Under the pieces are notes generated by a model. That model saw only the letters and a list, made by a program, of their open reading frames with translations. It made no database searches and was not told the DNA's origin. Shown in pieces: positions 36,080 to 45,593 of a stretch of DNA of 64,000 nt. The position numbers were made by a program, and so were the translations under genes. Positions within the stretch are counted from its first letter, which is position 1. Every line of letters starts with the position of its first letter. The stretch is from Paenibacillus amylolyticus (lineage in GTDB: Bacteria; Bacillota; Bacilli; Paenibacillales; Paenibacillaceae), in assembly GCF_001570725.1 (NCBI RefSeq), contig NZ_BCNV01000001.1:3472001-3536000 (forward strand), in the 5' to 3' direction.

Positions 36080-39000
36080 GATGTTTCCCCTCCCTTGGTG
36101 TGAGATAACATATCCCAGATTTGCTGTTTGCCCGGTTTGGACAACAGATTATATTCATTTCCTTCAATATTCTCATCAAACTGACAAACAGGCTTATACG
36201 GACAGAAGGTGCACGCCACTTCCTGCTGAATACGATAAGGCTCAATGGCCACATCCCCATCCGTAATTCGGGTACCAATCTCACGGATATTACTGCGAAC
36301 CGAAGCAAGCAGCGTATCCCATTGCTCTGGCGTAGCTACAGCGGCGCTGCTATAAAAGCTTCCGTCTGCCTTAAGGGCAACTGGAATAATGGCTGAATAC
36401 CCCTTATCCAGAGTGTTATCCATTTGAGCAATTGCGTCCCGATCCGCCAGCAGCAAACCTTTCATTTTGAACCGTTTCAGCAGTTCTTGCCCTGCCTGCT
36501 CCGATGTCATGCCGTTTGCGGATTGCAACAGCGGGTTATGCACATGGAAATACAACGTTCCTCCCGGCATCGCCGTTTCCCCAAGCCATTCCTCGGCAGC
36601 ACTAAGCAGCACCTCCAGATAGGTGAGCATCTGCAATGACAGACCATAGTACACTTCATGTAACTTGAGGTCCGTCTGGCTTGATTTATAGTCAATGACA
36701 CGCAGGAGCAGACCATTCTCGCCTTCTGCCACATCCACACGGTCAATACGACCCACAATTTCCATCACACAGCCGTTCTCCAGTTCAAAACGGAGTGGGG
36801 GCAGCGGTTTATCCGGTCCAAAATCAAGCTCCAGCCCAATCGGTTCAAAACTTCCGCGTCTGGACTGTTCACCAAGAATAACGGATGCCCGGCTAACAAT
36901 GTCCTTTAATTTTCGGAAAATATAACCGTATCGCTTGGTGCTGAGCAAAATCTCCCCTTGCAGCTGTGGTGCAATCTGCTCCACGGTTTGCTCGGCTTCC
37001 TGGCGGCATTGGTCTGGAGTCAAGCTGCCCCAACTACGATTTTCTTCACGCAACCGCATAGCCAGCTGGCTAAGTGCAGCATGAAACAGTTGTCCGATAT
37101 CAGGAGCCTGAAGGCGATACAATTGCCGTTCTTTGAGACGCAGCCCGTGCGAAGCAAAATGGGAGAACGGACAAGCTACGAACCGCTCCATTCGCGAAAC
37201 ACTCGTCCTCACCTCTGTGCCATACAATCTGCGACTGGTAGCTGTACGTAGTGGTAATGCCCGATTACGATAAAAGATTGATCCCAGCAGTTGCTCCAAC
37301 TGAGGTCTGCTTGTCTCCCTAGATGCATGCCAGTTGTAGACTGCCCACCACATTTCAGGAATGTCTTCTCCGCGGCGCCATTTGCGCAATTGTCCAATGA
37401 GCGCAGACAAACTCTGCCCTGGATGTGTAACATAGGACCAATGAGCTTCTTCCGAGTTCGCAACCGGTGGTTGAGCAAGCAATGGCTGTTCTTGTAAACC
37501 AAACATTTTCCGTACATGGCGGACAATCTCGGAAGGAAGCAGTGCTTTCCCCTCATCATCAGCAACCGGGTAACTCAGCCACAACTGGCTGCTTGCCGCT
37601 GTAAGTGCCGTATAGATCAGAAAACGTTCATCCAGCATCTGCCTTGTTGCACCTGGTCCAAGCGCCACGCCTCTTTCTGTCAGCAACGATCTTTCCAGCT
37701 CCGTTAATACGCCATCATCCTGAGGTACGGCGGGCAATTCACCATCAACTGCACCAAGGATAAATACGTATTTGATGTCCTGAAGACGTGTACGGTCCAT
37801 GGAACCGACCAATACCTGATCCAGTGCTGGTGGTACCAGACCCAGCTTCAGTTCGGTCAAACCGGTCTCGATCATCCCGGCAAACAGCGTGATATCCAGC
37901 CGTTCATTCCCCATCATATCTACCATCTGATCCAATAGATCGAGCACAGCTCCCCACATCTGCCGATGTTCTCTCGAACGTTCGGGATCTCCCTGAGCTT
38001 TAGCTTCAGCAGACATATGTTCCAACTTCCAAGGAATTTCGGCATCTTCCAGCAGTCTGTATAATGCTTCGCATTGGGCTTTGGCTGTCTTTGCCTTTTT
38101 CATTCGTTTCTCAAAAGCACCCAAGGAATCTGTAATGACCGTTCGACAACTCTCCATTAAAGAAAGCATTTGGTCCCGTCCTCGACTACGGCCATCCTGA
38201 CCGTTATCTTCCAGTGATAAGCTAGGAACATACTTCCACGGTTTGCCGTCAGTCCAGCGATATCCATGAATACCACAGGCCAGTGCATAATTCTCAAGCT
38301 GGTCCATATCTTCTCGGGTGATGGAACCATCACGCGGAAGCAACAAATCCGTTTTGACACAGCGAAATACATCCTCGTAACGCCAGTGGCGACGAACAAT
38401 ATCCAGTGCGGAACGGATAAACTCAGATAATGGATGATGAAGTTCATTTCTTCTGCGGTCCAGAAAGACGGGTACGCCATAATCCCTAAATAGCGGTTCA
38501 GCTATATCAGCGTAGGTATCCAACTGACGGACAAGTACCGCCATATCCCGATAACGCGCACCCTCGTTTTGCGCCAGGCGCCGCATCTCACGCAGTGCTC
38601 CCTCCATCTCAGCTCGTCGGTTCTCCGCTGCAACCAGTCGGATTCCGGAATCACAGCCATCACTTTTCCACCGGATTCGGCGGTCGAAACCAGCCTCCAG
38701 ATGAGCAAGTCCCGGACGATCCTTGTATCTCGGTGGAATCTCCGAATCTAGCACGGTTATATCGCTCGTTACACCCAGTTCGTCAGCCATCCCTTTCAGG
38801 CGCGCATAGGCACTTGCCGTGGGATAGAACAGTTCCAGTTCTCCAGGCAGTGCGCCGTGATCATAAGGACGATCCAATGTCAGTGCAATCGTCACGGAAG
38901 AGGATTGCAACATGAGCCGACCAATCACACTCATCTCCTGTGGCGTGAATCCCTGAAAACCATCAATCCAGATCTGGGCATTCTGCAGCAATGCACTTTC

Positions 39001-39579
39001 CGACAAACGCTCTGTCAGCTCGGTCAACGTGTCTTCATCATCAATATATAATTGGGTCAGTTCCTGTTCATAGTCACGATATATTAGATTCAAGTCATGC
39101 AACTTGTCCTCCAGAATTGGCGAAGAGGATGAGGTATTCCCTCCAGACAGCCCTTCTTCCAGCAATGATGGATCAACTTCATAACGTTTAAATTCACTAT
39201 ATAAGTCATTTAATTCGCCTATAAAACCCAGCTGACTGCCGGATGCACCAAACAGCTTCAATTCTTCCTTACGGCGCTGGATGACTTTGTATAGCAGCAT
39301 CTTCTTGCCTTCGGCTCCGATCGGAATACGAGCAGAACCGCCGGCTTCCTGCATTACGCGGTAGGCTAACCGGCGAAAGCCAAGCACTTCTGCGCGCATT
39401 GTACCTTTAATTGCTCCTGAAGACACCAATGTTTGCTCCGTTCGAAAAGAACTCTGTTCCGGAACAAGTAAAATCAAAGGTTTACCTTGCGGCTCCTTTT
39501 GCAGCAGGGATGTAATTTCCCGGGTAATCAGCGAGCTTTTGCCGCTGCCTGCCCGACCAATAACAAAACGAACGGACAT
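36076..39579 (-). CDS. addB: ATP-dependent nuclease subunit AddB
   Basis: The second subunit of AddAB, with an inactive helicase core that reads Chi and a RecB-type nuclease carrying a 4Fe-4S cluster. Walker A GRAGSGKSSLI is at residues 8-18. The cluster cysteines are visible as RFVACPFSHFA (about residue 800) and CTFCPYKPVC near the C-terminus, and the nuclease motif is RVIDYKSSQTDLKLHE. The start at MSVRFVIGRAGSGKSS follows GGAGGATTAGAC; the nine residues upstream in frame are not family-like. The 1167-residue length is normal. It is the first gene of the addB-addA-sbcD-sbcC string. Confidence 0.95.
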   Translation of the reverse strand: MSVRFVIGRAGSGKSSLITREITSLLQKEPQGKPLILLVPEQSSFRTEQTLVSSGAIKGTMRAEVLGFRRLAYRVMQEAGGSARIPIGAEGKKMLLYKVIQRRKEELKLFGASGSQLGFIGELNDLYSEFKRYEVDPSLLEEGLSGGNTSSSSPILEDKLHDLNLIYRDYEQELTQLYIDDEDTLTELTERLSESALLQNAQIWIDGFQGFTPQEMSVIGRLMLQSSSVTIALTLDRPYDHGALPGELELFYPTASAYARLKGMADELGVTSDITVLDSEIPPRYKDRPGLAHLEAGFDRRIRWKSDGCDSGIRLVAAENRRAEMEGALREMRRLAQNEGARYRDMAVLVRQLDTYADIAEPLFRDYGVPVFLDRRRNELHHPLSEFIRSALDIVRRHWRYEDVFRCVKTDLLLPRDGSITREDMDQLENYALACGIHGYRWTDGKPWKYVPSLSLEDNGQDGRSRGRDQMLSLMESCRTVITDSLGAFEKRMKKAKTAKAQCEALYRLLEDAEIPWKLEHMSAEAKAQGDPERSREHRQMWGAVLDLLDQMVDMMGNERLDITLFAGMIETGLTELKLGLVPPALDQVLVGSMDRTRLQDIKYVFILGAVDGELPAVPQDDGVLTELERSLLTERGVALGPGATRQMLDERFLIYTALTAASSQLWLSYPVADDEGKALLPSEIVRHVRKMFGLQEQPLLAQPPVANSEEAHWSYVTHPGQSLSALIGQLRKWRRGEDIPEMWWAVYNWHASRETSRPQLEQLLGSIFYRNRALPLRTATSRRLYGTEVRTSVSRMERFVACPFSHFASHGLRLKERQLYRLQAPDIGQLFHAALSQLAMRLREENRSWGSLTPDQCRQEAEQTVEQIAPQLQGEILLSTKRYGYIFRKLKDIVSRASVILGEQSRRGSFEPIGLELDFGPDKPLPPLRFELENGCVMEIVGRIDRVDVAEGENGLLLRVIDYKSSQTDLKLHEVYYGLSLQMLTYLEVLLSAAEEWLGETAMPGGTLYFHVHNPLLQSANGMTSEQAGQELLKRFKMKGLLLADRDAIAQMDNTLDKGYSAIIPVALKADGSFYSSAAVATPEQWDTLLASVRSNIREIGTRITDGDVAIEPYRIQQEVACTFCPYKPVCQFDENIEGNEYNLLSKPGKQQIWDMLSHTKGGETS

Positions 39580-39696
39580 GTCTAATCCTCCAAACCACAC
39601 GTACAAGATTTTAATTCCCAGTATAACATATCTGACTTGGTTCGGAACATACGTTTGCCACTATCCGGTAAAACCGGAGAACATCTCCGTTAACAC

Positions 39697-39734
39697 GGCA
39701 AAAAGCCCGCAGCTGTTCACACTGTGGACTTTTG
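39697..39734 (-). terminator. Terminator after the rRNA methyltransferase gene
   Basis: AAAGTCC and GGGCTTT pair (39726-39732 with 39702-39708) with an inner CAG/CTG stem, followed by TTTTTGCC on the minus strand, about 70 bases after the stop codon. Confidence 0.7.
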
Positions 39735-39804
39735 ACTGAAAGTATCATTCATTTAAACTTTACTTTACCTTACGAGAGATTAAAAAAAGTGAAAAGAGAC
39801 TCTT

Positions 39805-41181
39805 CTAATTCTTTTTACTACGCACTTCGAAAATAGCAAATTTCAGGTAATGTCCCTCATCCACGCCCAAAATTTGCGGGTGATCCTTACCAGCTGCTTT
39901 CCAGTCGATTAGACGCAGCACTTTGCCTGCATCTTCCGCTGCATCCGCAATCGTATCCAGGAAGAGGTCTGGACGCATGTGATATGAACAGCTCGCTGTT
40001 ACCAAATATCCACCCTCATTGACCAGTTTCATTCCTTGCAGATTGATATCTTTATATCCACGGCATGCACCTTTGACTGCTGATTTCGTTTTGGCAAATG
40101 CAGGAGGATCAAGGATGACCACATCAAATGTTTTACCGCCAGCTGCCAGCGCTTTGGATGTATCCACTTTCTGTTCGCCTGCACGCGCACGTGCGGTACG
40201 TTCATCCAGCCCCTTCACTTGTTCACGCAAGTACTGGAATGCATCAGCAACTACGAACTCGACCCGGTCAGTGAAACCGTTCAGCTCCACATTTGTTCGT
40301 GCACTCTCAATGGCATGCTCCGAAATATCAAGACAAGTCACTTTTTTGGCTCCATACTTACAAGCATTCAACGTGAAGCTGCCCGTGTGTGAGAAGCACT
40401 CCAGTACGGTAGCACCATCCCAATAAGGGAATGTAACCACCTTACCGCTTTTATTCACAGGCAAGAGCTGCTCTGTGCCATCCTGCTCGGTCTGTTGAAG
40501 TGTAATTCCACTCTTATAGCCCCAACCCTTCATGAGGGGTTCGATCGCTGCACGATTCTCGCGTTGGTCGAAGAAGTAACCTGTCTTCTGTCCTTCCACG
40601 ATATCCACTTTAATGAGTAGTCCATTCTCTGTAACGGTGACATGTCGTGGACACTCTCCATACAGCGGACCTTTGGTCTGCTCCAAACCTTCCAGTTCAC
40701 GAATCGAGACATCACTGCGCTCATAGATGCCTTCCGGCTGCATCACTTCAATGAGTGCTTGTACAATGGCTTCACGGCAATGATCCATGCCGAGTGTAAG
40801 CAACTGTACAACGAGAATGCTGCCGAACCGGTCAACGATCAATCCTGGCAGAAAATCAGCTTCTCCGTATACAAGACGGTACGCCTCTCCATCCTGGATA
40901 AAGCGTTCCCGATGACGCAAGCAATCGCGGAAACGAGCTGCAAAGAACGCCGTGTCCATCTGTTCGGACTCCAGCGGTTGATACGATACAACCCTTACAG
41001 TGATCTGAGATGCAGGATTGTAATAACCTGTCGCCAAATAGCGACCTTGATGATTCAATACATTGACCAGATCTCCCGGTTCCGGGTTTCCGTCAACAGA
41101 GGCAATTTCATTGTTAAATATCCATGGATGCGCATGTTCAAGCCGCTTTTTGCGACTGCGTTCGAGTGTAACTGATGGCAA
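39805..41181 (-). CDS. Class I SAM-dependent rRNA methyltransferase (RlmI/YwbD-like)
   Basis: A 23S rRNA cytosine-C5 methyltransferase-like protein with an N-terminal PUA domain (residues 1-75; HPWIFNNEIASVDGNPEPGD) and a C-terminal Rossmann domain: VLECFSHTGSFTLNACKYGA (motif I, near 260), VVILDPPAFAKTKS (motif IV, near 355) and LVTASCSYHM with a conserved Cys. The 458 residues exceed the usual roughly 395: about 30 residues are inserted before motif I and about 25 before motif IV (ERTARARAGEQKVDTSKALA). The precise target nucleotide is not assigned. It is transcribed alone from a gap filled with palindromic repeats. Confidence 0.87.
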   Translation of the reverse strand: MPSVTLERSRKKRLEHAHPWIFNNEIASVDGNPEPGDLVNVLNHQGRYLATGYYNPASQITVRVVSYQPLESEQMDTAFFAARFRDCLRHRERFIQDGEAYRLVYGEADFLPGLIVDRFGSILVVQLLTLGMDHCREAIVQALIEVMQPEGIYERSDVSIRELEGLEQTKGPLYGECPRHVTVTENGLLIKVDIVEGQKTGYFFDQRENRAAIEPLMKGWGYKSGITLQQTEQDGTEQLLPVNKSGKVVTFPYWDGATVLECFSHTGSFTLNACKYGAKKVTCLDISEHAIESARTNVELNGFTDRVEFVVADAFQYLREQVKGLDERTARARAGEQKVDTSKALAAGGKTFDVVILDPPAFAKTKSAVKGACRGYKDINLQGMKLVNEGGYLVTASCSYHMRPDLFLDTIADAAEDAGKVLRLIDWKAAGKDHPQILGVDEGHYLKFAIFEVRSKKN

Positions 41182-41208
41182 GGTAGATCCACTTCCTTTA
41201 CTTTAATA

Positions 41209-41408
41209 GTTCAAAAGATAGGTTTGGTGCGGCGCGTAGATGGCGTTTCGGTTACGAATCGATCTTCCGATCGCTGTTGTCTCCAGATTTTTTTGATTCC
41301 CTTTTTTAAAGGGAAAATCCGGAGACAAAGGCGCACGCTTCGCTTCTTCAGATTCGATTTCGTCCCCTCCACTACGTTTGCACGAATCACCGTATCTTTC
41401 GAATTGAG
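41209..41408 (+). repeat. Long palindromic element, copy B
   Basis: An imperfect palindrome of about 200 bases. The core 41272-41350 has TTGTCTCCAGATTT pairing with AAATCCGGAGACAA; relative to the other copies two base pairs are changed on both sides, so pairing is kept. Outer arms also pair: TTCAAAAGATAGG with the complement of CGTATCTTTCGAA, CGTAG with CTACG, and ACGAATCGATC with the complement of GATTCGATTTCGT. It lies between the rRNA methyltransferase gene and copy C. Confidence 0.85.
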
Positions 41409-41454
41409 ATGGGGCAGTTGAGAGCATGTTGGCGCTAAGTTGTTACTATAAGCG

Positions 41455-41638
41455 CTATATGAGTGACGCTACGGCGACGACTTGTTCCTCTGATCGCTGT
41501 TATCCCCAGATTTTTTGAACTCCCTTTTCTCAAAGGGAAAATCCGGGGATAAAGGCGAGCGCTTCGCTTCTTCGGTAACAATTTCGTCTTCTTCGCTACA
41601 CTTGCACGAATCACCGTATCTTTCGAATTGCGGTGGGG
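41455..41638 (+). repeat. Long palindromic element, copy C
   Basis: The core 41494-41572 resembles copies A and D (TTATCCCCAGATTT with AAATCCGGGGATAA). The arms are GACGCTAC with the complement of TCGCTACAC, and GACGACTTGTTCC with the complement of GGTAACAATTTCGTC. The last 30 bases (CACGAATCACCG onward) are almost identical to the end of copy B, so B and C form a direct tandem. Together they account for most of the 559-base gap between the rRNA methyltransferase and the plus-strand transporter. Confidence 0.82.
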
Positions 41639-41740
41639 TAATTTAGGTCGCTTCCCTCTGAATTCCTTTAGGCTTGTCATGGTTGTCTTTGTTTACTCAT
41701 AGGATGAGTTAAGGAACCGGACGGAAGGAATGATGTTTCT

Positions 41741-42742
41741 ATGTTTAGAGATGTGATATTGCCCCTACTCTATGGGCTTATTATCTTTTTTGGTGGCATG
41801 AAGCTGATGGAGACTGCCTTGCAGCGCATGGCTGGGCCCATGCTGGCAGGTTGGCTCAATCGTGCTACCTCTGCTCCATGGAAAGGCATGGCTTTCAGCG
41901 CGGGTGCAACGGCCCTGTTGCAGAGTAGTACTGCGGTCACTGTACTCACCATTGGACTGGCTAACGCCAGATTGCTGACCTATGGACGCACACTCGGCAT
42001 CATCCTTGGCACCAACATCGGGACATGTCTGACGACGGAGCTGGTAGGACTGCAGATCGGACGTGCTTCCCTACCGCTACTCGTCCTGTCGCTGACGGGC
42101 TGGGCCATGTTTGTTGTTCTTGGTGAACGCAATCTGGCCGCTCCTGAACGCACGCGCCGGACTCTGTTCAACATCCAGTACAGCTTCCTCGCAGCTGCGG
42201 GATTTGCACTTGTTATGACAGGCATTCAGGTGATGCAATCCATTGCCTTACCCTTACGGAGCATGGGCGTATTTCAATGGTTTCTCGACCGCTCGGCCGA
42301 CAGCTTGTGGTGGGGCTTCCTGGCAGGTGCCTGTCTGACAGCGCTCATTCACAGCAGCGCGGCTGTCATTAGCATGGCGATTACGCTCGCAGCCACAGGG
42401 GTATTGCCTGTGGAGATCGGCATCGCCATTGTGATCGGGTCCAACGTGGGGACCTGCATCACCGCCGTGATCGCTGCCGCGGGCGGAGCATCCGCAGGCA
42501 AATTTGTCGCAGCCTCCCATGTTGTATTAAACATTGCGGGAGCGCTGCTGTTTATGCCGCTGATCGGCCAGCTGCATGCAGCTTCGGCCTGGCTGTCAGC
42601 GGACAACGGGGCACAGATTGCGCATGCCCAGACCCTTTTTAACATCACCAGTTCACTGCTTGCCTTACCGTTCTGTTACTTGCCAATCTGGCACAAAAAA
42701 CCACCGGTCCACGCCCCCGCGGCGAAGTCACCCGTGGCTTGA
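41741..42742 (+). CDS. yqeW: Na/Pi cotransporter family protein (YqeW)
   Basis: A membrane protein of the NptA/PhoU-associated Na+/phosphate symporter family, 333 residues with about eight to nine hydrophobic segments. The two inverted family repeats are visible with the characteristic LLQSSTAVTVLTIGLANA (near residue 62) and LIHSSAAVISMAITLAATG (near residue 203), each followed by GTNIGTC or GSNVGTC. It lacks the C-terminal PhoU-like domain of the longer subfamily, like B. subtilis YqeW, which also lies near yqeV. Phosphate transport is inferred, not shown. The Ala/Pro-rich C-terminal tail is unusual. Confidence 0.87.
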   Translation: MFRDVILPLLYGLIIFFGGMKLMETALQRMAGPMLAGWLNRATSAPWKGMAFSAGATALLQSSTAVTVLTIGLANARLLTYGRTLGIILGTNIGTCLTTELVGLQIGRASLPLLVLSLTGWAMFVVLGERNLAAPERTRRTLFNIQYSFLAAAGFALVMTGIQVMQSIALPLRSMGVFQWFLDRSADSLWWGFLAGACLTALIHSSAAVISMAITLAATGVLPVEIGIAIVIGSNVGTCITAVIAAAGGASAGKFVAASHVVLNIAGALLFMPLIGQLHAASAWLSADNGAQIAHAQTLFNITSSLLALPFCYLPIWHKKPPVHAPAAKSPVA

Positions 42743-42800
42743 TGATCTGTCTATCCAGACCTGAGGAACGTGTGCGATAACTGGACAAGACAGCCACTCG

Positions 42801-43235
42801 TTATACGTTAATGCCCAACTTGTTCAGTGCTACACGCAAGATGTCATCGTTATTATCATATCCGCTCTGCTGCTGTCTGGACCATGCTTCTTCCGGAGCA
42901 TACCAATCCACACCCTTGATTTCTTCAATCTGAGGCTGTAAATCACCACTCTCGGCTTCAACAAGATAGTAATGGACTTCCTTATCTACCGGACCGAACT
43001 CTGCATGTTGGTACGTATATGCAATGATATCGACTGGTTCCACAATACGACCGACCATACCTGTCTCTTCCAAAATCTCGCGCAATGCCGTCTGTTCAAT
43101 TGTTTCTCCATCTTCCATTTTGCCCTTGGCGAGAGTCGTTTTACCATAACGATCTACGATAAGCTGAATTTGAAGACGTCCGTCTTCCCCTGTTCTATAG
43201 ACAACTCCGCCTGCTGAAATTTCTTTTTTGTTCAT
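42801..43235 (-). CDS. Nudix hydrolase
   Basis: A pyrophosphohydrolase of the Nudix superfamily; the substrate is unassigned. The Nudix box is complete as GKMEDGETIEQTALREILEETG near residues 36-57. The start at MNKKEISAGGVVY follows GGGGGAG by 6 bases and gives 145 residues; the longer open frame upstream is not family-like. It is preceded by mtaB by 107 bases and converges with yqeW. The KEISAGGVVYR start resembles diadenosine polyphosphate hydrolase-type enzymes, but this is only a resemblance. Confidence 0.88.
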   Translation of the reverse strand: MNKKEISAGGVVYRTGEDGRLQIQLIVDRYGKTTLAKGKMEDGETIEQTALREILEETGMVGRIVEPVDIIAYTYQHAEFGPVDKEVHYYLVEAESGDLQPQIEEIKGVDWYAPEEAWSRQQQSGYDNNDDILRVALNKLGINV

Positions 43236-43342
43236 CGTGCTCTCCCCCATCGACTTCAATATCTTATTTTTTTGCAAAAGAAGGACCTCATCTCCCGGGT
43301 AAGCTCCCCAAGGAAATGAAATCCTTGTTTCTGACGCCTCGA

Positions 43343-44689
43343 TCACATCGCGGCGGACTTAAGATTCTCTTCCAACACACGTACCAGCGTAGCCTGACTC
43401 TCATTGACGCCAGCTTCAACCACTTTGACTCGGCACACTTTACCGACCATATCCATGGTTCCTTCAAAGACCAGCTGAATGTAGTTGTCGCTATAACCGT
43501 GCAGCTTGCCGCTTCCCTCGCGGCCTTTGGCTTCGCCTTCAGGAATGACATCCAGTACCTGTCCGACAAACTGCTCAGCGTACTCCAGCTGCATCTGCTC
43601 GGACAAGTCAATCAGTTCATGCACACGTGCATTTTTGACCTCTTCGTCCACCTGATCTTCCATTCGTGCTGCTGGTGTACCCGTACGCTTGGAATAAGGA
43701 AATACGTGCATTTCGGAGAAACCGATTTTCCGCATCAACTCATAGCCATTACGGTACATCTCATCCGTCTCACCCGGAAATCCAACAATAATGTCAGTCG
43801 TAATCGCCACATCTGGCATCGCTTCCCGAATGCGAAGCATTTTGTTGTAGAACTCTTCTGTCGTATATTTGCGACGCATGCGTTTCAATACTGTATCATC
43901 CCCGGCTTGCAGCGGAATATGGAAGTGACGAACGAGTTTGTCCGAACGTTTGATCACGTCGAGCATGCGGTCATCGATCTGACTCGCTTCAATCGAGCTG
44001 ATTCGAATACGCTCCAGACCCTCTACTTTATCCAAATCCCACAGCAGATCGGTCAGATCATAGTTTTCCATGTCATCCCCATACCCACCTGTATGAATAC
44101 CAGTCAGAACAATCTCCTTGTATCCGGCGTGTACGAGTTGATGCGCCTGTTGAACGATGCTGTTCGCTTCCCGGCTGCGTGAGAGACCACGAGACCACGG
44201 AATAATGCAGAATGTACAGAAGTTATTGCAACCATCCTGAATCTTCAGGAAAGCGCGGGTACGGTCAGCAAAATCCGGTACGTCCATCTCTTCAAATACA
44301 CGGGTTTTCATAATATTACGCACCGCGTTAACGGGTTGACGTGACTCCTGAATTTCATTGACATATGGCAAAATCTTGTCACGGTCCTGTGTACCGATAA
44401 CCAGATCCACGCCAGGGATGTCCAGAATCTCTGCCGGAGAAGTCTGCGCATAGCAGCCTGTAACGGCCACAATCGCCTCTGGGTTGCGCCGAATGGCACG
44501 ACGAATAATTTGACGGCTCTTTTTGTCGCCGGTATTGGTTACTGTACAAGTATTAATCAAGTATACATCCGCTGTCTGTTCGTCAAAGTCCACTTGATCG
44601 TATCCTTCGTTTTTGAACAATTGCCAAATCGCCTCTGTATCATAGAAATTAACTTTGCAGCCTAAGGTGTAAAACGCCACGGATGGCAT
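43343..44689 (-). CDS. mtaB: tRNA t6A37 methylthiotransferase MtaB
   Basis: A radical SAM enzyme that converts t6A37 to ms2t6A37 in ANN-decoding tRNAs. The N-terminal UPF0004 domain carries cluster cysteines (LGCKVNFYDTEA, INTCTVTNTGDKKSR, VTGCYAQT), the radical SAM motif is DGCNNFCTFCIIPWSRG near residue 152, and a C-terminal TRAM domain holds VLDVIPEGEAKGREGSGKLHGYSDNYI. The 448-residue length is normal. It starts 2 bases after the rsmE stop. B. subtilis yqeV is the counterpart. Confidence 0.96.
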   Translation of the reverse strand: MPSVAFYTLGCKVNFYDTEAIWQLFKNEGYDQVDFDEQTADVYLINTCTVTNTGDKKSRQIIRRAIRRNPEAIVAVTGCYAQTSPAEILDIPGVDLVIGTQDRDKILPYVNEIQESRQPVNAVRNIMKTRVFEEMDVPDFADRTRAFLKIQDGCNNFCTFCIIPWSRGLSRSREANSIVQQAHQLVHAGYKEIVLTGIHTGGYGDDMENYDLTDLLWDLDKVEGLERIRISSIEASQIDDRMLDVIKRSDKLVRHFHIPLQAGDDTVLKRMRRKYTTEEFYNKMLRIREAMPDVAITTDIIVGFPGETDEMYRNGYELMRKIGFSEMHVFPYSKRTGTPAARMEDQVDEEVKNARVHELIDLSEQMQLEYAEQFVGQVLDVIPEGEAKGREGSGKLHGYSDNYIQLVFEGTMDMVGKVCRVKVVEAGVNESQATLVRVLEENLKSAAM

Positions 44690-44691
44690 AA

Positions 44692-45456
44692 TTACATTCC
44701 TCCCATTTCTCCGGATTCATATAGCACGCAAGTTAGTGCTGCCATTCCAGCTGTCTCAGCACGCAAAATGCGTTTGCCCAGTCCAACAGATACAGCACCT
44801 GCCTGATCAGCTTCTGCCGTCTCCTTCTCAGAAAATCCACCTTCCGGTCCAACAACGATCAATACTTCTGCACTCGCACCAGGTGCAAGCTGTTCAACAA
44901 ACGGTTTCAGCGCATCTCTCAGCTGTTTACCGTTTTCTTTCTCATAACAATAACATACCAGGCTATAGCCCTCAAAAGAAGATAACAGCCCTTTCCAGGA
45001 AAGTGGCTGCTCAACGGATGGAATGCGATTCCGGTGACTCTGTTCGGCAGCTTCCTTGGCAATTTTTCGCCACCGCTCCAACCGTTTGCCTTCTTTCTTG
45101 GCATCATATTGCACAATCGTACGTTCTGATAGGAAGGGTACAAATGATACCGCCCCGATCTCAGTACATCTCTGGATGACTGTTTCCATCTTGTCACCTT
45201 TGGGCAAACTCTGTGCCACGGTTACACGAATCCGCGCTTCATGGTCCATAACCAGTGACTCTACAATATTGGCCGTCACTTGGCCAGCTTCAATCGTCTC
45301 AATCTCCACGAGTGCTTCTCTGGAGTTTCCGTCACTGACAATCAGTTTATCTCCAGGCTTACCACGCATAACCTTACCGATATGGCGTGCATCATCACCT
45401 GTGATGATCACAGCGTGTTCATTAAACTGTTCTGCAGATACAAAATATCGCTGCAT
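44692..45456 (-). CDS. rsmE: 16S rRNA (uracil(1498)-N3)-methyltransferase RsmE
   Basis: A SPOUT-class methyltransferase that makes m3U1498 in 16S rRNA. It has an N-terminal PUA-like RNA-binding region (HAVIITGDDARHIGKVMRGKPGD) and the C-terminal knot with VVGPEGGFSEKE and GLGKRILRAETAGMAAL near residues 205-240. The 254-residue length is normal. The order M50 protease, rsmE, mtaB corresponds to B. subtilis yqeT-yqeU-yqeV with the protease added. Confidence 0.95.
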   Translation of the reverse strand: MQRYFVSAEQFNEHAVIITGDDARHIGKVMRGKPGDKLIVSDGNSREALVEIETIEAGQVTANIVESLVMDHEARIRVTVAQSLPKGDKMETVIQRCTEIGAVSFVPFLSERTIVQYDAKKEGKRLERWRKIAKEAAEQSHRNRIPSVEQPLSWKGLLSSFEGYSLVCYCYEKENGKQLRDALKPFVEQLAPGASAEVLIVVGPEGGFSEKETAEADQAGAVSVGLGKRILRAETAGMAALTCVLYESGEMGGM

Positions 45457-45593
45457 AAGTCAATCCACCCATTCTGTCCTGTTATGACTGGAATTCACCC
45501 CGCCCAATGACAGGCGTGAATCCAATCGCCACAGATGATCATACAACTTTTACATGTTTCTGACCAGTATATCCGTCCAAACACGATACGCTT

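Noticed and set aside
41203-41680. Two minus-strand open frames (74 and 81 residues)
   Set aside because: They are readings through palindromic elements B and C; their similar FP-KG-KNL segments come from the shared DNA core, not from protein conservation.
45490-45523. Inverted repeat GGATTCACGCC / GGGGTGAATTCC between the M50 protease and rsmE
   Set aside because: There is no T-run on either side, so it was not listed as a terminator; it may be chance or a weak regulatory hairpin.
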